A DNA stretch of 21,391 bases from Coemansia sp. RSA 922 (Eukaryota; Kickxellomycota; Kickxellomycetes; Kickxellales; Kickxellaceae): contig JANBQS010000312.1 in NCBI GenBank assembly GCA_027577415.1, positions 1-21,391 of the forward strand. Direction: 5' to 3'. The notes under the pieces were generated by a model that saw nothing but the letters and a program-made list of their open reading frames with translations, ran no database searches and was not told the origin of the DNA. Below, in pieces: positions 1 through 8,538 of the stretch. Within the stretch, counting starts at the first letter, position 1. Each line of letters starts with the position of its first letter. The translations under genes were made by a program, and so were the position numbers.

Positions 1-268
1 CCCTCTCTTCTAACCCCTCTCTCTCTCTCTCTTCTAAACCCCCTCTCTTCTAACCTCTCTCTCTCTTTCTAACCCCCTCTCTCTTTCTAACCCCTCTCTC
101 TCTTCTTCTAACCCCCCTCTCTCTTCTCTTTCTAACCCCTCTCTCTTCTAACCCCCTCTCTCTTCTAACCCCCTCTCTCTCTAACCCCCCTCTTCTAACC
201 CCCTCTCTCTCTTCTTCTAACCCCCTCTCAACCCTCTCTCTCTAACTCCTCTCTAAACCCCTCTCTTC
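1..268. repeat. Pyrimidine-rich degenerate satellite with telomere-like CTAACCCC units
   Basis: The plus strand is almost pure C and T, interrupted at roughly regular intervals by TAA. The loose unit is CTAACCCC followed by a variable (CT)n/TTCT run. On the other strand each unit reads GGGGTTAG followed by a GA tract. That strand therefore carries a telomere-like GGGGTTAG and many runs of three or more G. Unit length varies, so it is degenerate rather than a clean microsatellite. It runs off the left edge of the window. It could be subtelomeric or interstitial telomere-derived sequence, or a simple pyrimidine satellite. The sequence alone does not decide. Confidence 0.85.
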
Positions 269-272
269 TGCC

Positions 273-587
273 AACCTTGATGTTAATTTTATTGCTGCAC
301 TAATTGGCATTGAACATGAATATTTTGATTACGTATTTAAAATCACTAAGGATATGGCTAGTAATTTTAAGGATTTGACTCTTGCCAAAGTCACCTGTGT
401 CCCAGGTGGAAGCACATATGCTGATGAAAAGCTAGATGAAAAAAGTATTCATATGTATATACATAGAAGATTGGACCCAAACTCTGACAGTGGTGATCAA
501 TTTAAGATTATGTTTCAGGAACAATTTACAGCCAAAGATAGACCATGTAGCTATAATGCACAACAGGGGTGTAATTCTTTTTTTTAA
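273..587 (+). pseudogene. Unrecognised coding fragment next to the satellite, 5' end not visible
   Basis: A frame runs open out of the end of the pyrimidine repeat (open from about 246) to a stop at 585-587. The first in-frame ATG is at 354, giving 77 residues. The residues before that ATG (NLDVNFIAALIGIEHEYFD) also look like protein rather than noise. This suggests an exon, or a gene whose 5' part was lost or replaced by the satellite. The frame ends in CNSFF beside a T-run, perhaps reading past an unseen splice site. I recognise no domain. It could be an internal exon of an unannotated gene, a gene relic, or a small independent gene starting at 354. Confidence 0.35.
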
Positions 588-693
588 CTGAAGACTGTTA
601 TTATTGGCTATTTTAAGATTGACAGATCACATCAGTGAGCAATCCCACATTTTAGACAGGTGACCAATCCACTGCCCAATTGAACAAGCCTTT

Positions 694-854
694 TGTGATA
701 CTAGAATGTAATTCAATAAAATAAAGAGAAGATAAAGAGTTCTATTTTGTAAACAACAATAAACTCTTTTTAAATAATAACGTTCTACTGTGGCTAAGCT
801 GCAACCCTTGCCCTGTTCTGCCAATTTAGTGATTGTAATCTGTTATGCATGACA
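694..854. mobile_element. Small solo LTR-like element, copy A (161 bp)
   Basis: The segment starts TGTGATACTA and ends TGCATGACA, so it has the TG...CA ends of an LTR. It aligns along its whole length with 20808-20970. It is flanked by ccttt on the left (689-693) and cctta on the right (855-859), which match at 4 of 5 positions, consistent with an aged 5-bp target-site duplication. The shared interior includes an AATAAAATAAAGAGAAGATAAAG block that could supply poly(A) signals. No internal retrotransposon genes are present, so it is a solo LTR or a non-autonomous relic. Orientation is unknown. Confidence 0.8.
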
Positions 855-862
855 CCTTATAT

Positions 863-1246
863 TTAAATAGCTTGCTGGCCAAACATTTTCATCACTAGAT
901 TCTCTAAATACTTATCCTCCTCAACCATATTTTTCTCTGCTTCACTGTACAAGATTAGTACATAGTCCTCAAATATATATTTGTCCATATCTTTGACTAG
1001 TTTATATGCAATTGTGCCTGTAGCTCTCTGCAGAGCAACACATTGAGAAACAATATAAAAGTTCTTTATGGAGAATATGGCATTCTGGCATGCCATCTGA
1101 TAGGTACAGCCATCTGCATATGGCATTTGTGGCTTTGACTGAATTATGGTGTCCTTGGCAGTATGTATAAAAGTCGTGCAGAGAGGCATTGTTGCAGAGA
1201 AGCTGATGTTTAGGGAAAAAAAATTGTAGGTTGGTCTGAAGAACAC
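863..1246 (-). CDS. Possible 3'-terminal exon of an unrecognised gene
   Basis: This minus-strand frame of 127 codons ends nine bases beyond LTR copy A. It has no recognisable domain, but its composition is protein-like (for example TYQMACQNAIFSIKNFY and MVEEDKYLENLVMKMFG). Near the 5' end of the frame the minus strand has a T-rich tract, CTAAAC, then CATCAG at 1208-1203, which looks like a branch point and 3' splice site. The true coding part may therefore begin at 1202 as a second or last exon. No convincing upstream exon was found. It may instead be a decayed gene or a chance frame. Confidence 0.3.
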   Translation of the reverse strand: MFFRPTYNFFSLNISFSATMPLCTTFIHTAKDTIIQSKPQMPYADGCTYQMACQNAIFSIKNFYIVSQCVALQRATGTIAYKLVKDMDKYIFEDYVLILYSEAEKNMVEEDKYLENLVMKMFGQQAI

Positions 1247-2129
1247 AGCTTCTTAATGGAGGAATGTGGTTGATTATATTCTAGACAATGCTTGAAACAA
1301 AGCTCAGGGTATGCTTACAATTATGCCTACTCTCCTTTACATGGTCTGTCTGCATGTTTGGTTCACATGAATTGAGCATGTGATGACTACTCCACATGTC
1401 CTTTGTACAATTTCTTTCCATGAGTATCATCTGATCTATAATTATGCACAGTGGTTGACTGCCTTTGTACATCAACTGCTGCCTTTAATGGCTGTTGGGT
1501 AAAATGTGATGCCATTATGTCTGCTCTTCTCCAACAATTATCTCAAATGTATTGTAAGCATGATGCTTTTTCTTCTTTGTGACCTGTTGGCCTGCCAGGT
1601 GATTTATTTCATATAAGGTGTGTCACAATGACATTGGTCTTATGATGACAGGCAGCAGGTTCACTTGGTTTGCTCTCTAACTTGGTCCAGTGCAAATGAT
1701 ATTTCCATGTATTGCCATGCTTTTTATTATTAATTCCATACTACCCATGATGGGTGCTTGTAAAAGGAAGCAGCCTACCTTATTATTTGCAATTAACACT
1801 AGACACTCAGACTATTATACAGTTGTCTAAGCTTTGTAAAAGCAGCTAAAGGTCAGTGACACCATCTTTGGATGAGTAGTAATGTTCAAACCACTTTATT
1901 TTTATGTGTTACAACCATCCAATCTCAGCAGCAGAGTGCTAGGCAGCCACTATAGCACATACACTCACATTTTACCAAGAGGAAACTGTCGTTTACTGAA
2001 GTAAATACTATAGTCCAAAGATACTAAAGCAAAATGGTAACAAGAAAGAAAAAAGATTTTAACAAAGCTAACTACTTTTGTATTTCTCACATGTCAAACA
2101 ATTTGCAACTGTATTCTGGCCAACATCCT
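1247..2129. other. AT-rich stretch with no supported gene
   Basis: No convincing coding region, tRNA-like fold or repeat was seen here. Short frames exist (for example 1281-1475 on the minus strand and 2034-2267 on the plus strand), but none has protein-like composition, a plausible start context or splice context. The second lies partly over the 3' end of the 134-residue gene on the other strand. An upstream exon of the 863-1246 frame could lie here unseen. Confidence 0.5.
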
Positions 2130-2534
2130 TTAATTGACAATCATCTTGTCATATATTCCATCACTATTGACTTGCTTCTCACCCCAGGCAGCAATAATTT
2201 CACTTGCCTTGCTCAGAAGATGATCAGCCAGAATTTCGGGATCTGGTATTGGTACCTCCTTAGCTAAAGTAAGAACTTGCTCAGGACTGCCATAAATAAC
2301 ATATGTTGGTTCTTGAATAGTTAGTCCATATTGCTCTGCATCATCAGAGTTTGCTAAATACTTGCTAGTAACAAAATGGGGAAACTGTTCTTCTTTAACC
2401 AGTATAATTCTCTTAGCAAGCCTTTTGCCCACTTGGACAAGAAGCTCGCCTTTGTCACAGCGCATAAAACTGTGAAAATGCATAGCTTGGCTTTCCAGAG
2501 GAAAGTAAAACAAGTAGGCATAATACGATGACAT
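2130..2534 (-). CDS. Small uncharacterised protein, 134 aa
   Basis: The frame is complete, from an ATG at 2534 to a stop at 2130, preceded by an AT-rich leader. I do not recognise the family. The start is hydrophobic and aromatic (MSSYYAYLFYFPLES) but lacks a clear signal-peptide pattern. The middle is basic and amphipathic (GKRLAKRIILVKEEQFPHF). The C-terminal half reads like a compact soluble domain with a predicted helix around PDPEILADHLLSKASEIIAAW. No membrane segment is evident. It is the best of three overlapping minus-strand frames here; the other two are rich in Phe, Leu, Cys and Ser, as expected for shadows. It lies about 270 bp downstream of the RGS gene on the same strand. Function unknown. 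Confidence 0.55.
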   Translation of the reverse strand: MSSYYAYLFYFPLESQAMHFHSFMRCDKGELLVQVGKRLAKRIILVKEEQFPHFVTSKYLANSDDAEQYGLTIQEPTYVIYGSPEQVLTLAKEVPIPDPEILADHLLSKASEIIAAWGEKQVNSDGIYDKMIVN

Positions 2535-2800
2535 TGTAAAGTAATATAAATAAATAAAATAATGTAGCTAGAGAGAAAAAGAACAGAGCTCCTTTCCCTG
2601 GCCCATGCAACTTTGCTTTCCATTCTATTGTAGTACATAGGTATTTCGGATGTGCTTTTTTTTCTTGCAAAAAAACAAGTGACTTGAGGTCTGTTGACTG
2701 TGAGGAATGTGATTAGAAAATTACCAGTGTGTGAATTAATTTGTTGTACAGATTCGCTAATAATAAATATGAGAAAGGTAGGAAACGGTTTTTTTTATAC

Positions 2801-5800
2801 TTAGGTCTTGACAATTGGGTTCGTGGCAACTGATGCGAAACGACGCAATAATGGTGGAGGAGAAAGGGATGAAGTGGCTCGGGTGGGCTGGTTGTCTAGT
2901 GAGAGGCGGCCATCCAGTCTATTTCCGCCAACACCATGCGCAGGACGGGATAGTAGAGCCAGGCTGATACGGTGGTAGGGAGCAGACATGTGGACCAGTC
3001 CGCGCTTGGTGGGGCTTGTATTGGGCGAGCGACTGGCATTGGCAGAAGACAAGTAGCGAGCAACAGCGGGCTGAATAGGCGGTACTGCTCGTTTAAACCG
3101 AGTAACGACTACTCTCCCAGGACACGACTGGCTCCGAGGACGACGACGACCACGGTGACTATCGTGTTTAACAAATATTGTGTTTGGTATCTGCCACGAC
3201 TTTGAGCGGCCGCGAGCTGTAGCCCGTGCTTGTTTAGGGGGCGAATCGGGTACACGCGGAGATGTGCGTATATGAGCGTTACTCGCAGCACACAGTGCGT
3301 CTGTAGTGAGCTGAATACTTTGCATCCGAGACATGCCTGGCACGCCAGCCACAGGTATTTGCTCGGGAACGGATCCCAGATACTCGTCTAGCTCGCTAAT
3401 CGTGTTTAACCCTGTAGTTGCCGAGATTCGGAATGGCGTCACCGAGTGGGGCTTGCCCATGGATGCCAGCTTTGCTGCCAGCAGCCGCTGAAGCTCCAAG
3501 CGCAGAGGAATGACCGTAACGCAGCGTGACCGTGGCTGCTTGCCGTCGCCTGCCGCCTGCGTGGCTACTATCATTGACTGCACCCGACGGCTGGGCTTAT
3601 CCGCGCGAGGAATAGTGTCAATATCGCCGTCCTTGGCCTGCACTTCGAGCCGCGATGCTGCTTGGCGTCCGGAGCCAATAGTGTGGCTGCGCTTGCGGCC
3701 GACTGAGGCATGGTCCAACTTGCGGTGAATGGCAAAGCTTTGCGAGCGGCGTGGCCGAATGGTGACGATATTATTGAAACAAGTCGCTATGGCTGGCCCC
3801 GGTGAAAGCACTGTGGGAGTCGCTGCTGACGCTGAAATTGCATGTCCACTTTTTCCTCCGACGGCTGTAATGCTGGCCTTGTGAGTCAGGGTCATGCGCG
3901 GCGGAGGCGGCTGCGGCGTAGGCGCGGGAGCGGGCCGAGGGCTGGCGATTGGCGACTTTATTGCTGGCTTTGTCGAGGATGGGCTGCGCAGGACGATCGA
4001 CATACTCAAGTCCAGAGACGTTTTGGCGCTATTTGGCGGTGGAGGCGGGCAGGGCGGCAGCGGCCCAAATGACGCTGGCGGCGGCGGCGGGCGACGACTG
4101 GGGTGGACATTGCTTGGATTATGCCGACGCGTGCTTACTTGCGGACTGTCAAACCAATGGACGGTTTTGGGCTGGACGGGGCGTGGCACTCGCGCTGCCT
4201 CAAGCGCTGGCCGTGATCGCGAATCAAGCCGATTAGATGCCAGCAGCGCCGACGCTATTACTCGCCTGTGATCGTGATTGCTCATATCTGTGCTTACGGC
4301 GGCAGAGCTGACACGAGGCGGCAGGTACGGGCTGCTGTTGCTGGCAATGTACTCGGCGACAGCAACAACCTCGCGCAGTGCCATGCCGCGGTCAAACGAC
4401 GCCTGAAAGTTGTTGGGCGAGATGGGCGGCAAGGGCGACAGCGGCTTGACACTCTGCGCCTGCCCAATTCCTTGAGACTTGCTGCGATTGGCCACTCCAT
4501 TCAGCGGCTCGGTGCTCTTGCCAGAGAGCAGCGACCGTGGCGGCGGCGTCTGAGGGCTGCTGATGCCGACCAGCGACGATGTCGACGGCGTTGCGCGCTT
4601 AATAGATCCGATAATCGAAGCCTTGCGAGCGCGCAGCGAGGCGATTAGACTGGCGCGGCGATTGGTCTTTTCGCTAACAAGCACGCTTGCTTGCGACTCG
4701 GGGCTGGATGCCGAGGACGTGGTCACCCAGAACTGCGCTCGGTTCGGCGGCTGCAACTCGGGCAATGCGGCTGCCAGCGAGTCAATGTGCTCCCAGCCAG
4801 CCGAGTCGCAGGGCGGCCCACTTTTAAGCGGGACAAACTCGTACGACGACGTCTCTTCGCCATCCTCGGAGACAATGTCAGAGGCAATGTCGGAAATGGG
4901 CGTTACCGCAGCTGGCGCTATCGACTCTGGGGTCTCCGAGACCGTTGCCAGCTGCGCTCGACTCTTGTTGGACGGGCGCGGGCCATTGCTCTGCCGCAAA
5001 AGAGTGTCGGGCCCCAAGCTTTGCCCAAAGAAATGGCGCAGCTTGCGCGCACGGTGCTGGTTTTGCTGCTGCTGCCGATTGCCGGCCTTTGCATCGCCAC
5101 CGTCAAACTCATCAGAGTCCGACTTGTTCTGAGCAATTGGGTCCGTGCGATAGACTGTAGTGACGCCGGTAGGCACGTCGCCAAGCATTGCTACCAATTT
5201 GTTGCGACGCCAGCGGGCTCGCATACGCTGCTCGTCGGATATGTCGCCCATCAGCGAGGATGACTGAAGCAGCTGAGACCGTGGCCGGCCCATGCGAGCC
5301 GAGTCGACGCTGGATAATGTCGATGGTGCTGTGGATGACGGCTCGGGGGTCAGCATTACGCGCTCCATGCTAGTATTGTTGTTATGTCCTACTATTGTCT
5401 CTTCGACTTGCTCGCCCAACAATGCGTTGAGCTTGCGGCGGCGTCGCACAAGCAAATTGCGCTGCTCGGCCGACAATACAGCGCTCTTGTCGCCGCTATG
5501 ATCCTCACTAGTCGATGTCGACATGGTTGACCGCGTCGTGTCGTTCCACGCTTCATTAAAGTTAGGCTGGCCGTTGTTGCCATTGCTCAGACGTTGATTG
5601 CCTGCCGACATTAGCGGCCCAGGCGGAGGCGAGGGATTCGATGGTGCTGCGTCGCCACGGCCAAAGAAATCTCGCAAGCGATTGACGCGTTTCTTGCGCT
5701 CAAAGCCTCGGCCATCAGCACGCCCTATTGACGATGGCAGCGAGTGTGCGTGAGCGCTGTAAACAGAGTAACTGAACGGCGGCGGCAAGGGCTGTAGCTG

Positions 5801-7894
5801 AGGCGTGCCTAGATGACTGCTGCCAGGCAGGTCGGACAAAACAGTCGGAGCCTGCAGAGCCGGTGACTCGCGAGGACTGCTCTGAGCTGAGCTCGAACTC
5901 TCTTGCGAATCGAGCTGCGACACGCCAATCATCGATAGCGCACGACATAGCGCTTGATCGTTGCCGTACACGCCCAGCCCGCGCCTAGACGTAGTAGCTA
6001 TTGTATCAGCTGCTGCTGCTGTTAAGGACGGGTACTGACTACTGGCTTCATCTTTTGTATTACAATCGTCTGACGCCCACTCTCCGCCATTGGAATCGTC
6101 AGAGTCGTCAGTATCGCTCCATGAGCGCACACGGTGAGTGTCAGGGCCGACCACCATCATTGCTTTGGTAGCCCAGCCGTGGGCATGTTCATTTTCGATA
6201 TCGCTGTCGCTGTCAATGGCTAATAACTGCTGCTCAGCCAACACGCTCGACGTGGTACTATCCTGACGGCAATGTCGGCTACCACCGGCACGACTTTTAA
6301 CTTCAGTGCTCTTTTTACGGGCCATCAGCTCAGCTGCCGCGCGTGCCGCCGACATTTGCGAACTAGGAGGAACAACAGCCATCAGCTGCTGACGCAAAAG
6401 GGCTTCGTGTGGGTTGTCGCCAAAGAAATTGCGAATTTTTCGTGTCTTTTTAATTCGGCGCTGCTTCTGCAATGGCTTGATATGAGTAACCAAGTGAAAG
6501 TATCCGTCGCACAATGCCGATGCCCGATGCTGGTCGACAAATTGCCCACAGACGCGCTCCAACAACTGCTGCCGAAACCCAGGCGCCAATTGAGACAAGC
6601 TAGCCACGAGTCGCGTACCAGACGGATCAAAATCCAGGTCGTTCACCCAGATCACCACATCGATATCGGGCTCAAACATGTCGGCGATGGCAACCATCGG
6701 GTCAAACTCGAGATCAAAGCGCAAAGGCTTGGTGTACTCTGCAGCGCTAAACCCCGCGCTGTCCATTAGTGTAGCAAGTCCGACTGGCGATCGTTCAAAA
6801 CGTAACAGCGTATGCTTCTTTAATGTGAATCCGATACTAGCCAGTATCTCGTCAAATACCCACGGGTTGTACTCCCAGCCCGGCAAAAAGGGCCACGGAA
6901 TGCGGTCGCGCATCTGCCCACTGACGTTGATTCGCAAGGGTGCTGACGGCGCTACGTAACTGAGGTAAATATAGTTAGCCAATAGGCGCGCCATACTAGG
7001 CTGAACATGTCGGAATCGCTCGACATCCAATACAAACAGTAAAGACTCGAGTGCCAATTCTGACGGCAACGCGCAAAACTCGAGGAATCCGCGCAACAGC
7101 AAAGGGTGAATAAGCACGTTGATAAACCGGGCCTTCAGTGGTGCCTGTGCTACCAGCTCGCCAACCCGACTCATATCAGTAGCGGCCAATGTCTGATGAG
7201 CTGCAATGGCAGCCGGAGAGCTGGGTACAGCGATCGAGAGCAATGAGCTGGCTGGCGCACTCGACGACATACTATCACCTTCGGCTACCAGTGTTGGCGC
7301 GTGCTTACTCAAGCAAGGAATATCGCTGCCAATATCAGAGCGACGGCGGTGGCAGCTAACGCTAGATTCGCTGATACTCCCGTATACAATAACCAAGTCG
7401 CTTTCCCGCAAAACATCGCGTACTCGGCTACCAAATAACAAAGGCTGATCTCCTCTAAACAGTGCCGCGCAGTGTAACGTTCCAGGCGCCAATGGTTGAT
7501 TACTGTACGTAGACTCTATTGCCCGAGCCAGATCTTCGACTGTAGTCTTGCGCAGACCAACTCGCATAACAAACGTGTGAGATGGCTGAGGCAAAACATT
7601 ACCAGCGACTATCGTCGCGGCAGCTGGCGATGGCGTATTCGCTGCAGTTGGTGCTAGTACCAGCGGTGAGAACAGACTAAGTTGCGACGACCAATTGCCT
7701 TCCGAACTCTGCTGATTGACTGTGATCTGATTATCCGACTGCTGTTGCTGCTTATTCAAGTTACTGTAGTTATTGTTGTCGACAAGTGCTACAACGCGAA
7801 TCTGCAGCGTGATATCCTCCTCTTGCTCGATTCTGTTAGGCCGCATAGCAGTCTCTTTGTATTCGCGTGCGCCGAGTAGTGGTGAGGCGTCCAT
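2801..7894 (-). CDS. Large RGS-domain protein with five repeated K/R-rich FFG motifs, 1697 aa
   Basis: I take the start at the ATG at 7894. The same frame reaches up to a GTG at 7927, but no in-frame ATG exists above 7894 before a stop. Residues about 28-172 look like a beta-grasp, ubiquitin-like segment ending DVLRESDLVIVYGS, with a Gln-rich insertion. Residues about 255-370 match the RGS fold: a LALESLLFVLDVERFRHV helix, then APLRINVSGQMRDRIPW and VFDEILASIGFTL. RGS domains accelerate GTP hydrolysis by G-alpha subunits. Five short motifs of the type basic-[LI]-x-x-[FLM]-[FL]-G follow at about 485, 740, 820, 897 and 948. The remainder is Ser/Pro/Ala-rich and probably disordered, with proline runs near residues 1300-1400 and basic Arg/Ser patches near the C terminus. 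The frame is uninterrupted and GC-rich. A T-rich tract ending in TAG upstream (near 7950) could be a splice acceptor for an unseen first exon. G-protein signalling is inferred from the domain. Confidence 0.85.
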   Translation of the reverse strand: MDASPLLGAREYKETAMRPNRIEQEEDITLQIRVVALVDNNNYSNLNKQQQQSDNQITVNQQSSEGNWSSQLSLFSPLVLAPTAANTPSPAAATIVAGNVLPQPSHTFVMRVGLRKTTVEDLARAIESTYSNQPLAPGTLHCAALFRGDQPLLFGSRVRDVLRESDLVIVYGSISESSVSCHRRRSDIGSDIPCLSKHAPTLVAEGDSMSSSAPASSLLSIAVPSSPAAIAAHQTLAATDMSRVGELVAQAPLKARFINVLIHPLLLRGFLEFCALPSELALESLLFVLDVERFRHVQPSMARLLANYIYLSYVAPSAPLRINVSGQMRDRIPWPFLPGWEYNPWVFDEILASIGFTLKKHTLLRFERSPVGLATLMDSAGFSAAEYTKPLRFDLEFDPMVAIADMFEPDIDVVIWVNDLDFDPSGTRLVASLSQLAPGFRQQLLERVCGQFVDQHRASALCDGYFHLVTHIKPLQKQRRIKKTRKIRNFFGDNPHEALLRQQLMAVVPPSSQMSAARAAAELMARKKSTEVKSRAGGSRHCRQDSTTSSVLAEQQLLAIDSDSDIENEHAHGWATKAMMVVGPDTHRVRSWSDTDDSDDSNGGEWASDDCNTKDEASSQYPSLTAAAADTIATTSRRGLGVYGNDQALCRALSMIGVSQLDSQESSSSAQSSPRESPALQAPTVLSDLPGSSHLGTPQLQPLPPPFSYSVYSAHAHSLPSSIGRADGRGFERKKRVNRLRDFFGRGDAAPSNPSPPPGPLMSAGNQRLSNGNNGQPNFNEAWNDTTRSTMSTSTSEDHSGDKSAVLSAEQRNLLVRRRRKLNALLGEQVEETIVGHNNNTSMERVMLTPEPSSTAPSTLSSVDSARMGRPRSQLLQSSSLMGDISDEQRMRARWRRNKLVAMLGDVPTGVTTVYRTDPIAQNKSDSDEFDGGDAKAGNRQQQQNQHRARKLRHFFGQSLGPDTLLRQSNGPRPSNKSRAQLATVSETPESIAPAAVTPISDIASDIVSEDGEETSSYEFVPLKSGPPCDSAGWEHIDSLAAALPELQPPNRAQFWVTTSSASSPESQASVLVSEKTNRRASLIASLRARKASIIGSIKRATPSTSSLVGISSPQTPPPRSLLSGKSTEPLNGVANRSKSQGIGQAQSVKPLSPLPPISPNNFQASFDRGMALREVVAVAEYIASNSSPYLPPRVSSAAVSTDMSNHDHRRVIASALLASNRLDSRSRPALEAARVPRPVQPKTVHWFDSPQVSTRRHNPSNVHPSRRPPPPPASFGPLPPCPPPPPNSAKTSLDLSMSIVLRSPSSTKPAIKSPIASPRPAPAPTPQPPPPRMTLTHKASITAVGGKSGHAISASAATPTVLSPGPAIATCFNNIVTIRPRRSQSFAIHRKLDHASVGRKRSHTIGSGRQAASRLEVQAKDGDIDTIPRADKPSRRVQSMIVATQAAGDGKQPRSRCVTVIPLRLELQRLLAAKLASMGKPHSVTPFRISATTGLNTISELDEYLGSVPEQIPVAGVPGMSRMQSIQLTTDALCAASNAHIRTSPRVPDSPPKQARATARGRSKSWQIPNTIFVKHDSHRGRRRPRSQSCPGRVVVTRFKRAVPPIQPAVARYLSSANASRSPNTSPTKRGLVHMSAPYHRISLALLSRPAHGVGGNRLDGRLSLDNQPTRATSSLSPPPLLRRFASVATNPIVKT

Positions 7895-8538
7895 ATTATT
7901 TGTCTCGACAAGATACTGTCTATCCACGCTTGGCGAAGAAGCACCAACAACTGACTACAAACCAAAAAAAATAAAATTTGGTTAGTCCCACAGATTATTT
8001 TTTATGCAGGTATATTACCAAATAGTTATCGATCATGTATGTGGCTTGGTGTGTGTTCACATACTCTGTGTACTGATATCGCAGAGACTAGATTAGCCAT
8101 ATATAAATAAAAAAATGTTTTTGATGATAAGAGTTAAAAGATTATTAGAATAAACATGAATAGCAAAGTTGCCAAGAAAAAAAAAAAAAAAAGAGTAGCA
8201 GTAAAAAAAACCTTTCAAAGCGGATTATTTCCTTTTTCCTCTTCACTCTGGGACATCAGCCATTTTCCGCCACCGCCACTTGACTTCAAAACTCGGTCAC
8301 TGCTGATCATAAAATAAAATATAAAAAAGAAACCAAAACAAAATTTTTATTCTCACATTGTTTACTTTTTTGGACCACATGTATTCATTGTCCAAGAAAA
8401 AAAAAAAAAAGAGGGGGGGGTGGTTCGAACAAGAATTAGACAAGGTGGTTCAGACAACACACACAAAACAGCTATTATCTTATTGAAAACAAGCCAGAGA
8501 AAGAATAGAATAATAATATAAATTCCCTACTTTCCCTA
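7895..8538. other. AT-rich intergenic region between the RGS gene and NIC96
   Basis: This spacer contains long homopolymer runs (poly-A near 8177-8192 and 8398-8412, then a G-run) and one small open frame described separately. On the minus strand it should contain the RGS gene promoter and leader plus the NIC96 3' end. TATATTTTATTTTATG around 8310-8325 is AT-rich promoter or leader-like sequence, but no single TATA box stands out. Confidence 0.5.
8215..8310 (-). CDS. Possible 31-aa small ORF or leader exon upstream of the RGS gene
   Basis: Within an AT-rich spacer the minus strand has a GC-richer patch reading from an ATG at 8310 to a TGA at 8217-8215. The product is 31 residues, with the middle SSGGGGKWLMSQSEEEKG. 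The contrast with the surrounding poly-A/T sequence is the main reason to list it. It could be an upstream ORF in the RGS gene leader, an unspliced 5' exon (an AGAGTGAAG donor-like site lies inside it), or a tiny independent gene. I do not recognise the peptide. Confidence 0.3.
   Translation of the reverse strand: MISSDRVLKSSGGGGKWLMSQSEEEKGNNPL

Noticed and set aside
1..268. CRISPR-like spacing of TAA-bounded units
   Set aside because: Units are degenerate, low-complexity and variable in length with no unique spacers. It is a simple pyrimidine satellite in a eukaryotic context.
1281..1475. 64-codon minus-strand frame
   Set aside because: Unusual His/Met/Cys-rich composition, no motif, and no splice link to the 863-1246 frame that I could confirm.
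2354..2670. Two overlapping minus-strand frames of 71 and 94 codons
   Set aside because: They overlap the better 134-residue frame and are rich in Phe, Leu, Cys and Ser, with no start or splice support.
4563..5263. 189- and 190-codon plus-strand frames
   Set aside because: Both are antisense to the disordered part of the RGS protein. They are rich in Arg, Ala and Cys and overlap each other in different frames, as shadows do.
7895..7927. GTG start of the RGS protein at 7927
   Set aside because: A GTG start is not expected in a nuclear fungal gene. The first in-frame ATG is at 7894.
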